Assembly (NCBI GenBank): GCA_030374765.1
Contig: JARGXX010000088.1
Location: 372,001 to 436,000, forward strand
Length of the DNA stretch: 64,000 nt
Direction: 5' to 3'
DNA from: Agarophyton chilense
Taxonomy: Eukaryota > Rhodophyta > Florideophyceae > Gracilariales > Gracilariaceae
Made by a program: the position numbers and the translations under genes. The stretch's first letter is position 1, and each line of letters begins with the position of its first letter. Below the pieces are notes generated by a model. It did not search any database. It saw only the letters and a list, made by a program, of their open reading frames with translations, and had not been told where the DNA came from. Positions 44,335-55,915 of the stretch are shown piece by piece.

Positions 44335-45300
44335 CGCCCTTAGAGAAGCTGGTACTACCCGTTGGAGTGCGCCATTCAGCGGTGAGCGGTGATATAGTTG
44401 TCCAAATCGGTCGTAGTCGAATAGGTATCCTGGGGTTCCTAACAATTGGGCTGTTTCCTTGCAGTACTCGTCTTCGACCTGCGCCTGTAGGGGTTTCTCA
44501 TTAGTTATAGGGAGGAGTTCTTTTTGCTCCGGGGCTATCGCATTAACCTGAGGTGTTGCCGAATTGGGCGCTACTGTCTCCCAGTTCAATAGATATACTT
44601 CGTTCTCCTTTACCTCAGGATCCTCCGATTGCACCTTACCCATAAGGTCATCTGTTACCGTATAGTTCTGTGGTCCATCCTCTGTAAAGGGGGTTGGAAT
44701 TAGGTCGTCCAATGGAGTGTCATCAGTTCCGTCGGTAATGATTCGGGAGAGGGCATCTGCTGCGTGGTGCTTGATACCTGGCCTATAGGTTATCTCGTAG
44801 TCATATTCAGACAGCCTGAGGCGCCACCAAGCGAGGCGACTCGATGCATCGGTCATATTTAGTAGCCAGCGGAGTGAATCATGGTCTGTCCTGATGGTAA
44901 ACCTGGTTCCCTCGAGGTACGGCCGGAGTGTAAATACGGACCATACAATGACTAGATATTTCTTTTCGGTCGTACTGTAGTTTCGCTCTGCGCTGGTGAG
45001 CGTTCTGCTCCAGTAGCCAATAGGTCGATAGTCCTTCGTTGACTCTTGTTCCTGTAGCATTGCAAAACCCACTCGGACATCAGAGTCATCTGTTTCCAGA
45101 ACGAAAGGCCTATTGGGCTTTGGTAAAGCCAATATGGGTGGGTTCAGCAATTTGTCCTTTAAGGTCTGAAATGCCTCGTACTGGTCGTCGGTAAGGGCTT
45201 CGAACTCCGAAGGTGTTCCCTTCTTCAGAATCGCCTTGAGAGGAGCCGAGATATTGGCAAACTCTTGGACGAACCGTCGGTACACGTTGCACAAGCCCAC
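44332..45300 (-). pseudogene. Element E RNase H and RT thumb
   Basis: An unbroken 322-codon frame contains LCNVYRRFVQEFANISAPL (RT connection), RPFVLETDDSDVRVGFAML, IGYWSRTLTSAERNYSTTEK, FTIRTDHDSLRWLLNM and YEITYRPGIKHHAADALSR. Catalytic acids are visible, including D in LETDDSD and D in ADALSR. It has the normal length for the region. Confidence 0.93.
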
Positions 45301-45480
45301 GAAGGATCGTCGTTCCGTGTGGGTACTAGGAGGCTTAGCCTTGCGAATCGCATTCGTGGTCCGTGTGGCGACCTTTAGCTTTCCTGGGAAGAGAGCGCAT
45401 TTGCGGAGTTTCAGTGTTACTCAAGCGTCCTGTAGGATTGTTAGTACCTTCTTCACGTGGCGAAGGTGTTTCTTTACGGT

Positions 45481-45906
45481 CTATGAGAAGATTATAACGT
45501 CATCCAAATAGACCAGGGCGAACTTCCATCTGACTTTGGACAGTAAAATGTCGATTACCCGTTGGAAAATGGCTGGTGCATTCTTCAAACCGAAGGGCAT
45601 GCGAGTAAATCTGAACAGACCTTCATGGGTGGTAAAGGTTGTCAGCGCTCTCGCATCTTCGGCCAAAGGGATTTGCCAATATCCAGAGTTAGGGCGCAGT
45701 GTGGTAAATACGACAGCTTCGCCTAAGGAATCCAGAAAGTCGACCATGCGAGGTATCGGGTATGAGTCCCTCTTGGTTACCGCGTTCAGCTTCCTGTACT
45801 CGGCACAGAACCTGACGGAGCCATCTTTCTTCGCCATGAGGACAAGGGGACTTGCCCATTCGGATTTGTTTGGAGGCGCCGGTTCTATGACTTGAGCTTT
45901 GCCCAT
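45481..45906 (-). pseudogene. Element E reverse transcriptase core
   Basis: WASPLVLMAKKDGSVRFCAE, YRKLNAVTKRDSYPIPRM, FTTLRPNSGYWQIPLAED, RMPFGLKNAPAIFQRVID and FALVYLDDVIIFS. YLDD is intact, but the first catalytic Asp (FTTLD in relatives) reads FTTLR, which would inactivate the enzyme. Stops separate it from RNase H at 45301-45480. Confidence 0.92.
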
Positions 45907-46213
45907 CTTGTAAATCTGGTCCGCGACAATTTCCCTACCTTTAAGGCCGGTAGGGTATGGGTGCTGGAACTGTGATCTAGCATCATCCTGAAGGTCATGT
46001 GGTGTGTAGTGGCTCTGATTGTGACCAATTTATATGACCACATGGCTTGGTATTCCCTGAGGAGATTAAGTATCTGGGGCCTTTAGGATTCGAATTTTGC
46101 ACCTATAGCGACCGTCCTCTTCCAAGAGTCGACGTCCTCGTCGGGAGTTGGCGTCGCAAAGTTATCCATTTGGGCTTCCATAATAGCCACGGGCGCGGGT
46201 ATTGTGATGCCAA

Positions 46214-46996
46214 TCACTGTACCCTTAGGTATCCGTACGGGTTTATCTCTGAAGTTGGTGATTGTGACAAAAAAAACCTGTTGGGGTGGATGTCCAAAAC
46301 TCCATTGGCCATCAAGGTAAGGTGCTTCAGAACCGTTTTCGGGTGATTCTGAATCGTTACAAGACCTGAAAACTGGGAATGGACCGATACAGCGATTTGG
46401 ATCATCGGGGGTATCGTTATGGCCTCTGACAGGCGAACCTTACTGGACTTCTTGTTTTCCGAGACAACCGCTCGTTTGCGGTTAGCTTCTGGCCTTGGGG
46501 CGGAACCAGTTATGGAGATGGAAGGTGCGCGGTAAAACGCGACTTTCCTAAGGCCTGGATAAATGGCCTTAATGTATCGGTCGATAAAGGAGGTCCCTAG
46601 AATTGCCTGAGCGCCCAAGTTAGGACATAAAAGGAACAACGTGCGGACTTTGAATGGTCCTACCTGGAGGTAAATTGGTACTGTCCCTTTAATGTCAATT
46701 GGTTTACGTGATGCATCGGTAATCCTTGGGGTCTTGCTTAACTAAACAAAATCTTTCCAACCCAGTGGGAGTAGCTTACGATGGACCAAGTTGGTACCAG
46801 CGCCTGTGTCCAATACGGCTGCGGTCACTCGAGAGTTGTTGGAACGAAATCCCACGGTTACTCGAACTTTGTAATTCTCTTTCCTAAGGGTAGAGACCGG
46901 ATCGTTACTGTGTTTCAAATGTGGGTCAACGTAAGTGGTCCATTGTGGGTGGTTTTTATTGGGAGATGAAGAGCTCTTTGGCTCATGACCGTCCAA
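46214..46996 (-). pseudogene. Element E protease
   Basis: VTAAVLDTGAGTNLVHRKLL (active-site DTG) is in 46996-46742, and GAQAILGTSFIDRYIKAIYP is in 46639 onward, in the same frame with a stop between. It reads in a frame different from both gag and RT. That is compatible with a gag-pol frameshift followed by a later frameshift mutation before RT. Confidence 0.88.
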
Positions 46997-47046
46997 TTGG
47001 TGAAGGCACGGGCTTAAAGAGGGAGGATTTGCCTCGCGTCGTTATT

Positions 47047-49173
47047 CTAGGCGTTTTCCGATGGAGTTTCTGTTTCTTTCTGAGGATAGGGTTCTTCCAC
47101 GGGGTCTTCGGTTGGATCTACAATGGCATGAACCTGTTGGGCTTTGATCGCAGTATCCGGCGGCGTGGCATAGCGTGAGCTTCCAGGGGTCCCTGTGGTT
47201 CGTTTCTGTGCCCTGTTATACATTCCTTCAGATCTCCGCACCCGGTAATTCTCTTCCCTTAGGGCTAGGAGATTTTTTCGTGCGTCCTCAGGCAGATACC
47301 TCGTACAGACACAAGGTTGGTTCACTGAAAGGCAGAGGAAGCAAGCCCTTGGGGAGCGAACAAAAACGTCCTTGCGGGGCGGAAATGGAGAATACTTGGG
47401 TGTGGGTGGTCTGGTGGTCGCTATAGTTCCCTCGGAGGTATATTGTGGGGGCCCGGACGGAGGAGCACTGAAATTGACCGCGAGGACATCTCCCTAATCG
47501 GTGTAACGTAGTGATGCATCCATGTCCGACTCCGTTGAGCTTACCAAAGGGGCTTGGTTAGGTTAACGCAATGGAGATGCGTGTCCCCTGGTTAAATCAG
47601 CGTTGTGCCTGGAGGTCCTGTAGGTTTTGCCATAACCCTCGGCGTAGGTAACGAAGCGTCGGAAGGGGTATTGCGGGTTTTCCGTGTGGTAATTGCGGAC
47701 ATGTATCCGAATGGCAAAGAGAAATCCCGTGATGAAGTGGCGTTTAAGCCATCCTTCGGAAAACACCTTTCCACATCGGTAAGCGTTATTCCATAGGTCG
47801 TCTGCGAAAGCCAATTAGGTCATGTCGGAGCTCTGCCTGAAGGATATTATTTCCTGGTGGGCATCCATTTTAACGTCATCCATGGCGTAAGTTTCCAAGA
47901 GGTAATGAACAACCTGAGGGTACGATCTGAGTAGCTCACGGTCTTGAGCATCCACGAGGTCAGTTGTGCCAGATATCTTCGAAACAACTCGGTCATGCAC
48001 CTGTTCTGTAAGGAAGAATTGGAAAAGATACAGAGCGGCGCCCTCGTGGACATCGTTCTAATCGCAGGCCGTACGGAACAAACAGAGAAACCTAAGGACA
48101 GCAATGGGATCGGAACCCGATAATTTGTCCGTAATGGTTAGTTGCATCCGTTTGGCTCATTTGGCGACTCTGCAAGCCACCGAACCAGAACATTTCGCGG
48201 ACCTGTCGCCTCATCTACTTCCGAGTCGGTAGTTTCGGTTGAGGCCGATTCGGAATCACTCGTGTCCGAATGGCCTCTTCTTTCGCTTCTTCTGTTCTTC
48301 TTTCTTTTGTGGTTGCTTCTTTTCTTCCCAGCGGAATAGGGACCTCAAGGATCGATCTCTCTATCGGATGGAGCCCTGAGGTCGCTGTACCTCATTTAAT
48401 CCATGGGGCGGGGCAAGCGGTCTCTCTTCTAGACGCAGAGCTTCTTTTCTGCTCCTCGATTGTTCCTCGCTTGGATTTTACTGATGGGCCATCTGTCTCT
48501 CATTTAGACGCGAAGCTTCTCTTCTGCTGCTAGATTGTCCCACCGATGGGTTTTCGTGATGGTATTCCTGGCAAACGGCGGATCATGCCGCCACTCCTGG
48601 GGGTTAGGTAGGGTGTTTCCATGTGGAGATCGGATGCTTAATTTGTGCTGGAGTGGTCCTAGGGACCAAATTGCCAGCCTGGAGGGGTACTGCTCCGTGA
48701 ACGGCCCGCAGGAGAGAGTCTATGAATAATTCAGACTCCATGACCATAGAGACGATTCGTGTGATGAGGTAGTTCGTATGGTCAGCGATCGCCGTAGCGA
48801 GTCGCACTTCCATATCGGAATCCACATGGGCTGAGCAGAGCTCACAGAGACGGGACCAGAAAAAGTCGCCAAGCCGTGTGGGCATGTTTTCTCTCATTCT
48901 TTCGGTCTGGTGGGTTTCTACGTGAGGTTTCCCTGGCCTAGAGGTGGCCCTGATGAGGCGTTCTTGTAAACGCGCTGCCATCGTTGGTTCTCGGCGAATC
49001 CTCCCAGGGTTATCCAGGGGGGTCAGTACTTTTTGTGGCTGGCTCCTCGTGCTCCTTCTGTCGCTAGGGGTATCAACTTGAGGATATGGAGACATCGCCG
49101 GCGGTGTTTTCGTACTTCGTCCTGCCGTAGGAGTCCTATGGTCTGGTTGGTTGGTTGTGGTTCCTGCATCCAT
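47047..49173 (-). pseudogene. Element E gag
   Basis: It starts at the ATG at 49173 (MDAGTTTNQPDH). It is a single frame to about 47047 with several stops (48604, 47815, 47563 and others). There is a proline/threonine-rich N-terminus, a helical capsid-like middle (LGDFFWSRLCELCSAHVDSD), DAFD-like segments in 48000-47563 (LKRHFITGFLFAIRIHVRNY) and a decayed zinc knuckle CFLCLSVNQPCVC near 47320-47345, in which the His appears replaced by Gln. Confidence 0.82.
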
Positions 49174-49275
49174 ATTGGCGGTTGCTTCTGTACTTCTGGT
49201 CCGTTGGAGAAATAAACCAAAGGTTAGAATCCGGATAATTCTTCGTACCAGTGTTCCGTTCAATTATTCCAAAGA

Positions 49276-49295
49276 TTTCTCAGTCGGGAGACCAA
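49276..49295 (-). promoter_or_regulatory. Primer binding site of element E
   Basis: Just inside the 5' LTR the minus strand reads TGGTCTCCCGACTGAGAAAT. The first 13 bases equal those of elements A and C. Confidence 0.72.
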
Positions 49296-49297
49296 AA

Positions 49298-49737
49298 TGT
49301 ATTGCAAGAATGGGTGGATCAGCGTACGGGTATCGACCGGTGGTAACGTGGTAGAGCGGGTCCAAAGGTTCGAATCCTTGACGGCGGCACTCCCAGAGTG
49401 CTTGGTGCAATGGGCTGGCGTTTACTGCGTAGTCCTACACGTTGGAGCTATGGAAACGATGGCTTGAAGACCAAATGGTGGAAGTAATATACCAAAGGGG
49501 GTTGTTTAGTATCCTAACGGTGTCTACCTTACTGTAAGGGAGAAGCGTCACTCGAGCCAAGTAAATAGTACTGGCGAGGCGCTTGGATCTCCCTGGCTCT
49601 GTAATGCTAATGTATTACAATAATTAAAAAAAATAATCTACATGAGTCCACCTGAGGTCGACCCGTCCACGTGTCGCCTGTAAGAGATTTGAGGGCCCGG
49701 CGGCTTATAGGGCTCAACCGTTATCATCGCTCCTTCA
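49298..49737 (-). repeat. 5' LTR of element E
   Basis: This 440-bp repeat has plus-strand ends TGTATTGC and CTCCTTCA. It contains a tRNA-like segment (GTGGTAGAGCGGGTCC, then GGTTCGAATCC) at about 49347-49380, discussed under findings. Confidence 0.93.
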
Positions 49738-50160
49738 CGGATATTTTGAGTGACATCGGTCGCTTCTTCGAAGTACAGCTGGACAGAGGATTACCACGGA
49801 AAAAAATTTGCCTGTCCGTTGGCTCGACCAACATACACGGAAATAGCATCCGCTTTGGGACGAAGATGCCGAGTTCTACGGTAAGTAAAAATCTCGTCTT
49901 TATTCAATTGGAAATGAACTAGGAGAGAAGCGAAAAACGTCGCAAACACTCTACCATGAGCGAGAAAAGCGTCGCCTAGAGGTGGATATTCGATCCATTT
50001 CGGCTGCTTGTGATCATCTTAATTCATATCCCGACGCCGATCCAGAGGTAATTTCATTCATGGTAAACACGGCGGACTTCACGCCGAGGATTGAACATGG
50101 TGGGGAGTCATGGAGGGGTAGCTGGAGGGTGCCATGTTTTTGTCTTCTTGTTAGTTTTCC
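49738..50160 (+). pseudogene. DNA-transposon F transposase, right part
   Basis: This continues the frame interrupted at 40980: ILSDIGRFFEVQLDRGL, corresponding to the DRviVENfFGR region after the target duplication, then decaying sequence to about 49920. The rest to 50160 has no recognisable motif. Confidence 0.55.
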
Positions 50161-50225
50161 AGCCTAAATGGCTCCATTACTTGCGTTTTGCATAAATGAC
50201 ATAATTCTTTCCTTATCATCTGTCG

Positions 50226-51925
50226 TTAAGTTGTTGAAAGACTCCCATCCGATGTACAAATGGTCGCAATCGTACTCACTTCCCTTGTCGGTACTATTTT
50301 GATCTGAGATGAGACCAGTTTGGTGTTAACGACTTTTCTGTTTAATAGTTTAACTCCAGATTCTTGAAAGTGTCTTGAAAACTCTGAGTTGCGAGCACGC
50401 ATTGAATCCGGTGCATGACCTTCCTCAACCATCTTACCATCAAAAATGACTACGATCATGTTCACGTATTGACTCGACGATAAATGCAAATGGTTTGTCG
50501 TGAGCACTCTGATTATATCTCGAAAGTGAGAAACCATCCACCTTTTAAAAATTTGCCTTCCTACGTTTGCTTCAACCGCGCAGAGTGGACTATTTATGAG
50601 GCAGATATCTGGGTCGTTATATATCTCACGTGCCAATGCCACCCTTTCTTGTTGACCCTCTGAGAGGTTTACCCCACGCCTCCTAATCTCCATCATGTCC
50701 CCTGCCGGGAGTATCTTCAGATCAGGTAGTAGAAGACGGTGTAAACAAAGTGCGGTGACATAGAGATATTAGTTTGAAACCTTTCCAAATGGTATCTGAT
50801 CGCAAACAGTTTTGTTATGGCTAAAGGGTATCCGGTGATAGACAGAAACCTTGCGGCCTTTTCGTGCAGAGAAGTTCCCGGAGGGAACTTTGTAGTTCAG
50901 TCAACATGCCAGCGAGTAAATTGCCTTTGCCGCCAGCACTAGACCCAACCACTGCAACAAGAGAACCTTTCGAAATTGAAAAGGAACGTGCGTCAAGCGA
51001 ACCTAAAGAGTAAGACTTACCTCATTTAAAAACGCTTTCTGTGAAGGTGTAGTTGTTTTGTTTTGTTGACTTGTCCGGAGGACTTCTTGATTTCTATTCT
51101 TTTGTTCCCTTTCCTCGAGAGGACGTTCATTCGCAAGTTGGAAGGTCTCCAAACGCGATAAGGATAATAATTTCTTGCCGAGGTCGACGATGATGTTTGG
51201 GAAAAAGAGCAAAGCCGGCTACATAATATCGAACAGTTCGATTTAGGGAAACACTACTGCGGCGCAAAGTTGATTTCCCATGACCACACACGATACAAAG
51301 GCGAGAAGCGTGAGATCGATGGATAGACTAAGAGTGAGTAAGAAATTCTGAACCTTCAGGAGAATCCCAGGACGAAGAACAAAAAGTTTTCGCCGTCTCG
51401 CTCCGTCAATGTGGTGGATGACGGGAAATCCCAAGCGTACAGCTTGACAAGGTTGATGCCCTTCATGACTTCAGATATGATGTTTACCCGATGGCCAGTA
51501 CGAAGATTTTCAGATCTGGTCAACGCGGTGGTACGTTGAACAACGTGAGATTGACATGGGATGCATAACGGAACTATGACAGAAGTAGAATTGGTCGGAA
51601 TTCAGCCAAGAAAGCGCACAAAAGGACAAGTGTGGCGCACACCTGAAAGATTAGAGCCCACAGCTCATGAATGTGAATGAAAACAGTTGAAATTTCTCAA
51701 CAGTCGGTGGACATCATACTCGGGTTTTTGCCAGATTCATGTAGAGAACGAGAGAACGGAGAAAGCTTGAGCGTTTTATGAAACACGGAGTACACAAGAG
51801 CGCCATGAAGAGCGGTATTAACGGCGTGGGAACGAATGAAGTACTGTTGCAACGATATAGTGGTGATCATGGTGAGGAAGAGGAAACAAGAAGAAAGAAG
51901 CAATCACAGACCCGTTAACTGAACA
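50226..51925 (-). pseudogene. ABCC/MRP-type ABC transporter pseudogene (TMD1-NBD1)
   Basis: Reading down the minus strand gives NTALHGALVYSVFHKTLKLS with MMSTDC (first membrane-domain helix and the MsTD motif, 51697-51903), KGINLVKLYAWDF (about 51440-51475; ABCC consensus KGI.VVKLYAWE), LFFPNIIVDLGKKLLSL (51160-51212), a decayed Walker A (VAVVGSSAGGKGNLLAG near 50950), GVNLSEGQQERVALAREIYN (signature), DPDICLINSPLCAVEANVGR (Walker B and D-loop) and VLTTNHLHLSSSQYV (H-loop). The Walker A GSGKS and the Walker B Asp pair are lost, and pieces lie in different frames. This is a dead copy of a vacuolar or plasma-membrane organic-anion exporter. Confidence 0.88.
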
Positions 51926-54900
51926 GCATCTGATCTTTGTTGCAGGAATTGAATAATCTATTCAAGAAAACGAAAGGAGCGAATGATTAGAGTACAAGAT
52001 GGATGGCTTGAATGTAATAGATGCGAATCGAAACGATGAAGATATTATTCTTAATGTCCACAAAAGCAAATGCGATATCATGTTGAAGATCTTACAAAAG
52101 AACTTTTTTATTCCGACGGATAAACGCGGAAGACCAAATGAAACTCGTAGAGTGCGAATGAGACTTGGCGTAGTGGAAGGGCAACTGGGTGTGTGATCTA
52201 TTAGTTGGGTCTGTATTGCTTTGGTATTGATTGAAGTGTAGCCTACACTGAGTGGCTGCACAACGGAGGATTGAAGAATTCAAAGTCATTGTGGTGGGTG
52301 GGGTCTCGAAAATGCAGTCGACAGCAATGTAATAACCCATTGAAAAGAGATGACAGTGAAGGATGAGGCGTTAAAGAGTGTAGACGGAACGGTGTAATTG
52401 TGCTGCACAGAAGGTGATTACTCCCAAAGAAGCAAGATGAGAATGGTGCGGGACGCTGGTGGAAGGGTGTGACTGACGGCACGAGGAAGAGGATTGGCCA
52501 CGAATGTAGAGACGAAAGCAATGGTAATAAATGAAAACCAAATTGTAGACAGAGTGCAACGCGTGGAGAAAAGAAGCTGCTCGGAGAAGATTACAACTTG
52601 AAAGGCAAAATCAGCGAGCCAAAACAGAGAACGGCACATTCAAACATAGTTGATAGAAAGTGGCGCACGATAGGCATATTGCATGTAGAAAACGGCGGCA
52701 AGGAGTCTCTGTAACGGACAAAGAAGAGCAGCGGTGGCGGACAAAGACACAGATCCAGACAAAACAAATGCAAAAAAACTGGACACGAGCGCAGATGCTG
52801 CGCCATGGGATGCGAGAATAAGAGATATTCAGCAGGGAGATCGCCTCAAAAACGGTGGCACGTTTGGTCGCGCCGCAAACAAAAGAAGCCTTCTTGACGC
52901 CAAAAGGTATCGCATGTGGCTATGAATTTGTGGATCACCTGTTACATAATTTGTTGCATACCAAATGGTTGCTTTTTGTAGGACTTTTTAAAAAAAACAG
53001 CAAGTGTTTTTCAATAAATAAGCCATATTATTTGAATAACATTATTTCGAAACCATTTCGTAACTTGGTTTACTGAGAACACAGCTTTTTCGGAATTCAC
53101 CCGGCTTTCGTGACATCGATTTTTGTGTGCACAATTTGGTATTATTTGGTTTAAAGACCTAATGGGAACCAGTGTGAATTCAAATCGGGCCCTGCCTAAG
53201 CCTCGACCGCTGAATTGGTCCTTCACCCACCAGTACGCCAGCATGAAAAAAAGTTGGAAAAAATGCTTTTTCCAGACTTCGCTGTACCGATTCCATAGCC
53301 TGCTCATTGCCTCATTCAATACTTTTAGAATACATTTCCTTGTTTGACAAACCTCTACAGTCACTTATTTGAGAACTTTTGTCTGGAATTGCAGCACGCA
53401 CAAAGAAGTATATTTTGTGGCATCTGCAGGCGCCATCTTTTGAGTGTGACAAGGTGGGTCAAACTTGAGATTGAACGTCAGTGGAAATAAAACTTTCCCT
53501 TACCAGAAAGGCCCAAATAGATGAATGTGATGTAATTTTTCCGAAATAAACTTCTTTTTCTTGACATTCTTTGAACGGTGCGCAACCAAAGACTAAATCA
53601 ATAGTTACTAGGGGTCAGACTCCCTGGCTTCTCGTTTGACACTCCGGAGGTGTAGCAATTTCTGAAGCCTTTCCACTTCTATGTTAACATGAAGCAGGTT
53701 TAGTACAATTTTTACATAGTTTTCAAGGAGAGGTAAATAATAAAAAAATTCTGCATTCTATTCTCCAATCTTGCATTCGCCAACAAAAAATACGTAGCAC
53801 CAGTTTTCCATTTCTTTTTTCATTCAAAGATTTCAAGTCACTACCACATCTTTACGACTATCAAAAACTTTTCACTCTGTTTAGGCGTTTTGAAGAGATC
53901 TAACATCCTTAGTTCACTCAAAATATATCTCTTATACGCAGAAACCGCTTTGAGAGAAATAGTGGCCTGACTATGGGTGCTCCGTCCAGAGATTACCATT
54001 TCATAAACACCTTTTATTGTGAAAAAGATGTCAAAGCTTTTTATATATTTTCTTGTTCTTTCAGCGACACTCGTTTTACTGGAATACAGGCGGAAAACGA
54101 GTCCGCTTTCATTGAAATTGAGGGGCTCAAAGCCAAGGAACGGTAAAGTTCTTGGAAAAGTGTTTAGTTTTAGTCGCCTGAATGAAAATTCATAGACATT
54201 ATTTTTTTTTCTGCAGAGACTTTGAACCTCCAATACCAAGCTGGAACGAATTACAGCTCAATATGTTTTACTGTGTGCTTCTAGGATACTTTGATTGCTG
54301 GTAGCATCGTTTAAAGCAACACAATAACCAATAAAAACATAAAAACAAAGAGTATTATTGCTAAAGCGCCAGTATGGTTTTGGCGCCAGAGACGGTCTAA
54401 AAAGTACAGATGCTGCTATGAATTCGCTCCGTATGATCAAATAGTGCTTAATTTCAGGTGCCAATCCGGGATCTACATCCTCAAACTATATTAAGGGTAA
54501 AGTCTGTGATCAAAATAGAATTCCAGAAGCTTGATAACAAATATGGGAAAAGCACATCATTCTCGACAAGTTTCACCTAGCGCCAAAAAAGATAGCAATC
54601 AAGCCGGATTTATTTAGAAACCGTTTGAATTTAGGAAGTTGTTCCATTCACCCAATAAACAAGCAGACGCAGACATCTCGGATATCGCCCGATAATATGC
54701 GATAGGGACTCTGGGCCCCACAAGAGCCACCTTTTTTCACCACGACTTAAAACTGCTTGAGGCTCCATGCCGCTTTCGGTGAAAAGAAACCACCCACCTG
54801 AGACGGTAATTGTTGCAGCAAACTTCCGAAAAATCCAAGCGCAGAAAAGCTATCCAGCTACTTCAACATTGTGTTTCAGTTCTTACGGTATCAAAAACTT

Positions 54901-55370
54901 GAGGTTTATCTCTTTCAGCAACCTAAAGCATTCAAAACTTTCTAAATAATGACTCTCAAGTGCATCTCACACGACTTCTTCAACCTACCACTAAGAAAAA
55001 AGGCCGTAGCCCCATCCTCACGAAAGCAAAAGACAATGCAAATTTCGAAGGAGCCCTAATTGCTGCAAGCCACGGATTTTTACTAGACGCATGCGAAGTG
55101 AAAAAGATAAACGGTTAACTAATCAATGATTCGAAAACAAGATACAAGGCAGACGTTTTATCTGGTGATATACTAAGGTTCTTTCAAGCACTCACTGGAT
55201 CACTTACCTACAGAAACAAAAAGTATATGTCGTATACATTCTTCAAGGATGACATCTTCCTTACGTTCAAACCCTGTGTAACACTTTGAAAAAAATTGCA
55301 GCACGAGGAGCCCCAAATATTTCCAGTCCGTACACATGTCTAGAATATGAACGAAACTAGTTTGTATGCA
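51926..55370. other. No supported gene
   Basis: Frames up to 132 codons (53841-54239, minus) show no family motif. A small plus-strand frame at 52734-52925 (MADKDTDPDKTNAKKLDTSA) follows a long purine-rich stretch but has nothing to support it. The sequence is AT-rich and probably old mobile DNA. Confidence 0.45.
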
Positions 55371-55915
55371 TTTATAATGTTTTACTATGTCAAAAGAACG
55401 GATGTTTTGGATTATCTCGAAGTCGCGGCTGAAGCTCATAAGTGAGTTGAGTGTCGGGTTTTATTACGTTTTATAGCTAAAAGCTCATTAGGGACCATAC
55501 TAATACAGGGATGTGGCTATTTAGCTGACCACTTGGTACTATTTATGTATGAATGGGGCACCTAACCTGGTACACAGTATATAATGTACCTGTGATGAGC
55601 GCCGACACCAAGTTGAGGAGACAACAAGGGTGTCAGGACTCTTCCGTTCCTCGCTTAGAACTACTTAAACAGACATCCGGACGATTGATAATAGAGAGTT
55701 AACCCACAACTATACCTCCAGCCGTCTCGTTTCCTACGTTCCAACGTTCTACAGTACCAATGTTCACCATCACTGGCGAGTAGTCGCCTTACAATCCACT
55801 TTCCGCTTGCTGGTGTTGTAGCTTTACGCCCCCATTCACCTTCGCTGCAAATACCACTTTGGAAATCTGAACTCTGTCGCTGGATTCTGCTCTTACTGGA
55901 AAAACAGATACGACA
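55371..55915 (+). repeat. Degenerate LTR of the A/C family
   Basis: It can be followed against the LTR of C: GAAGTCGCGGCTGAAGCTCA, CATTAGGGACCATAC, TAGCTGACCACT, CCTGGTACACAGTATATAAT, GCGCCGACACCAAGTT and CTGGCGAGTAGTCGCC. It ends near GATACGACA. It is shorter than 667 bp because of deletions. It lies next to the RT of element G, which is on the opposite strand. Confidence 0.82.

Larger units (their letters stand above)
40981..49737 (-). mobile_element. Element E: complete, decayed chromovirus inserted in F
   Basis: The 3' LTR is at 40981-41423 and the 5' LTR at 49298-49737. Between them, on the minus strand, are gag, PR, RT, RH, IN and chromodomain. The flanks carry a 7-bp direct repeat CGGATAT (40974-40980 and 49738-49744). 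Removing E and one repeat restores the reading NPDILSDIGRFF of the host transposase. Gypsy elements usually make 4-6-bp duplications, so two of the seven bases may be chance. By eye the LTRs differ at roughly a tenth of positions, so the insertion is not recent. It is a different family from A/B/C but uses the same primer site. Confidence 0.95.

Noticed and set aside
49347..49380. tRNA gene
   Set aside because: D-arm and T-arm-like sequences are only about 8 bases apart, with no anticodon arm and no acceptor pairing; it lies inside an LTR.
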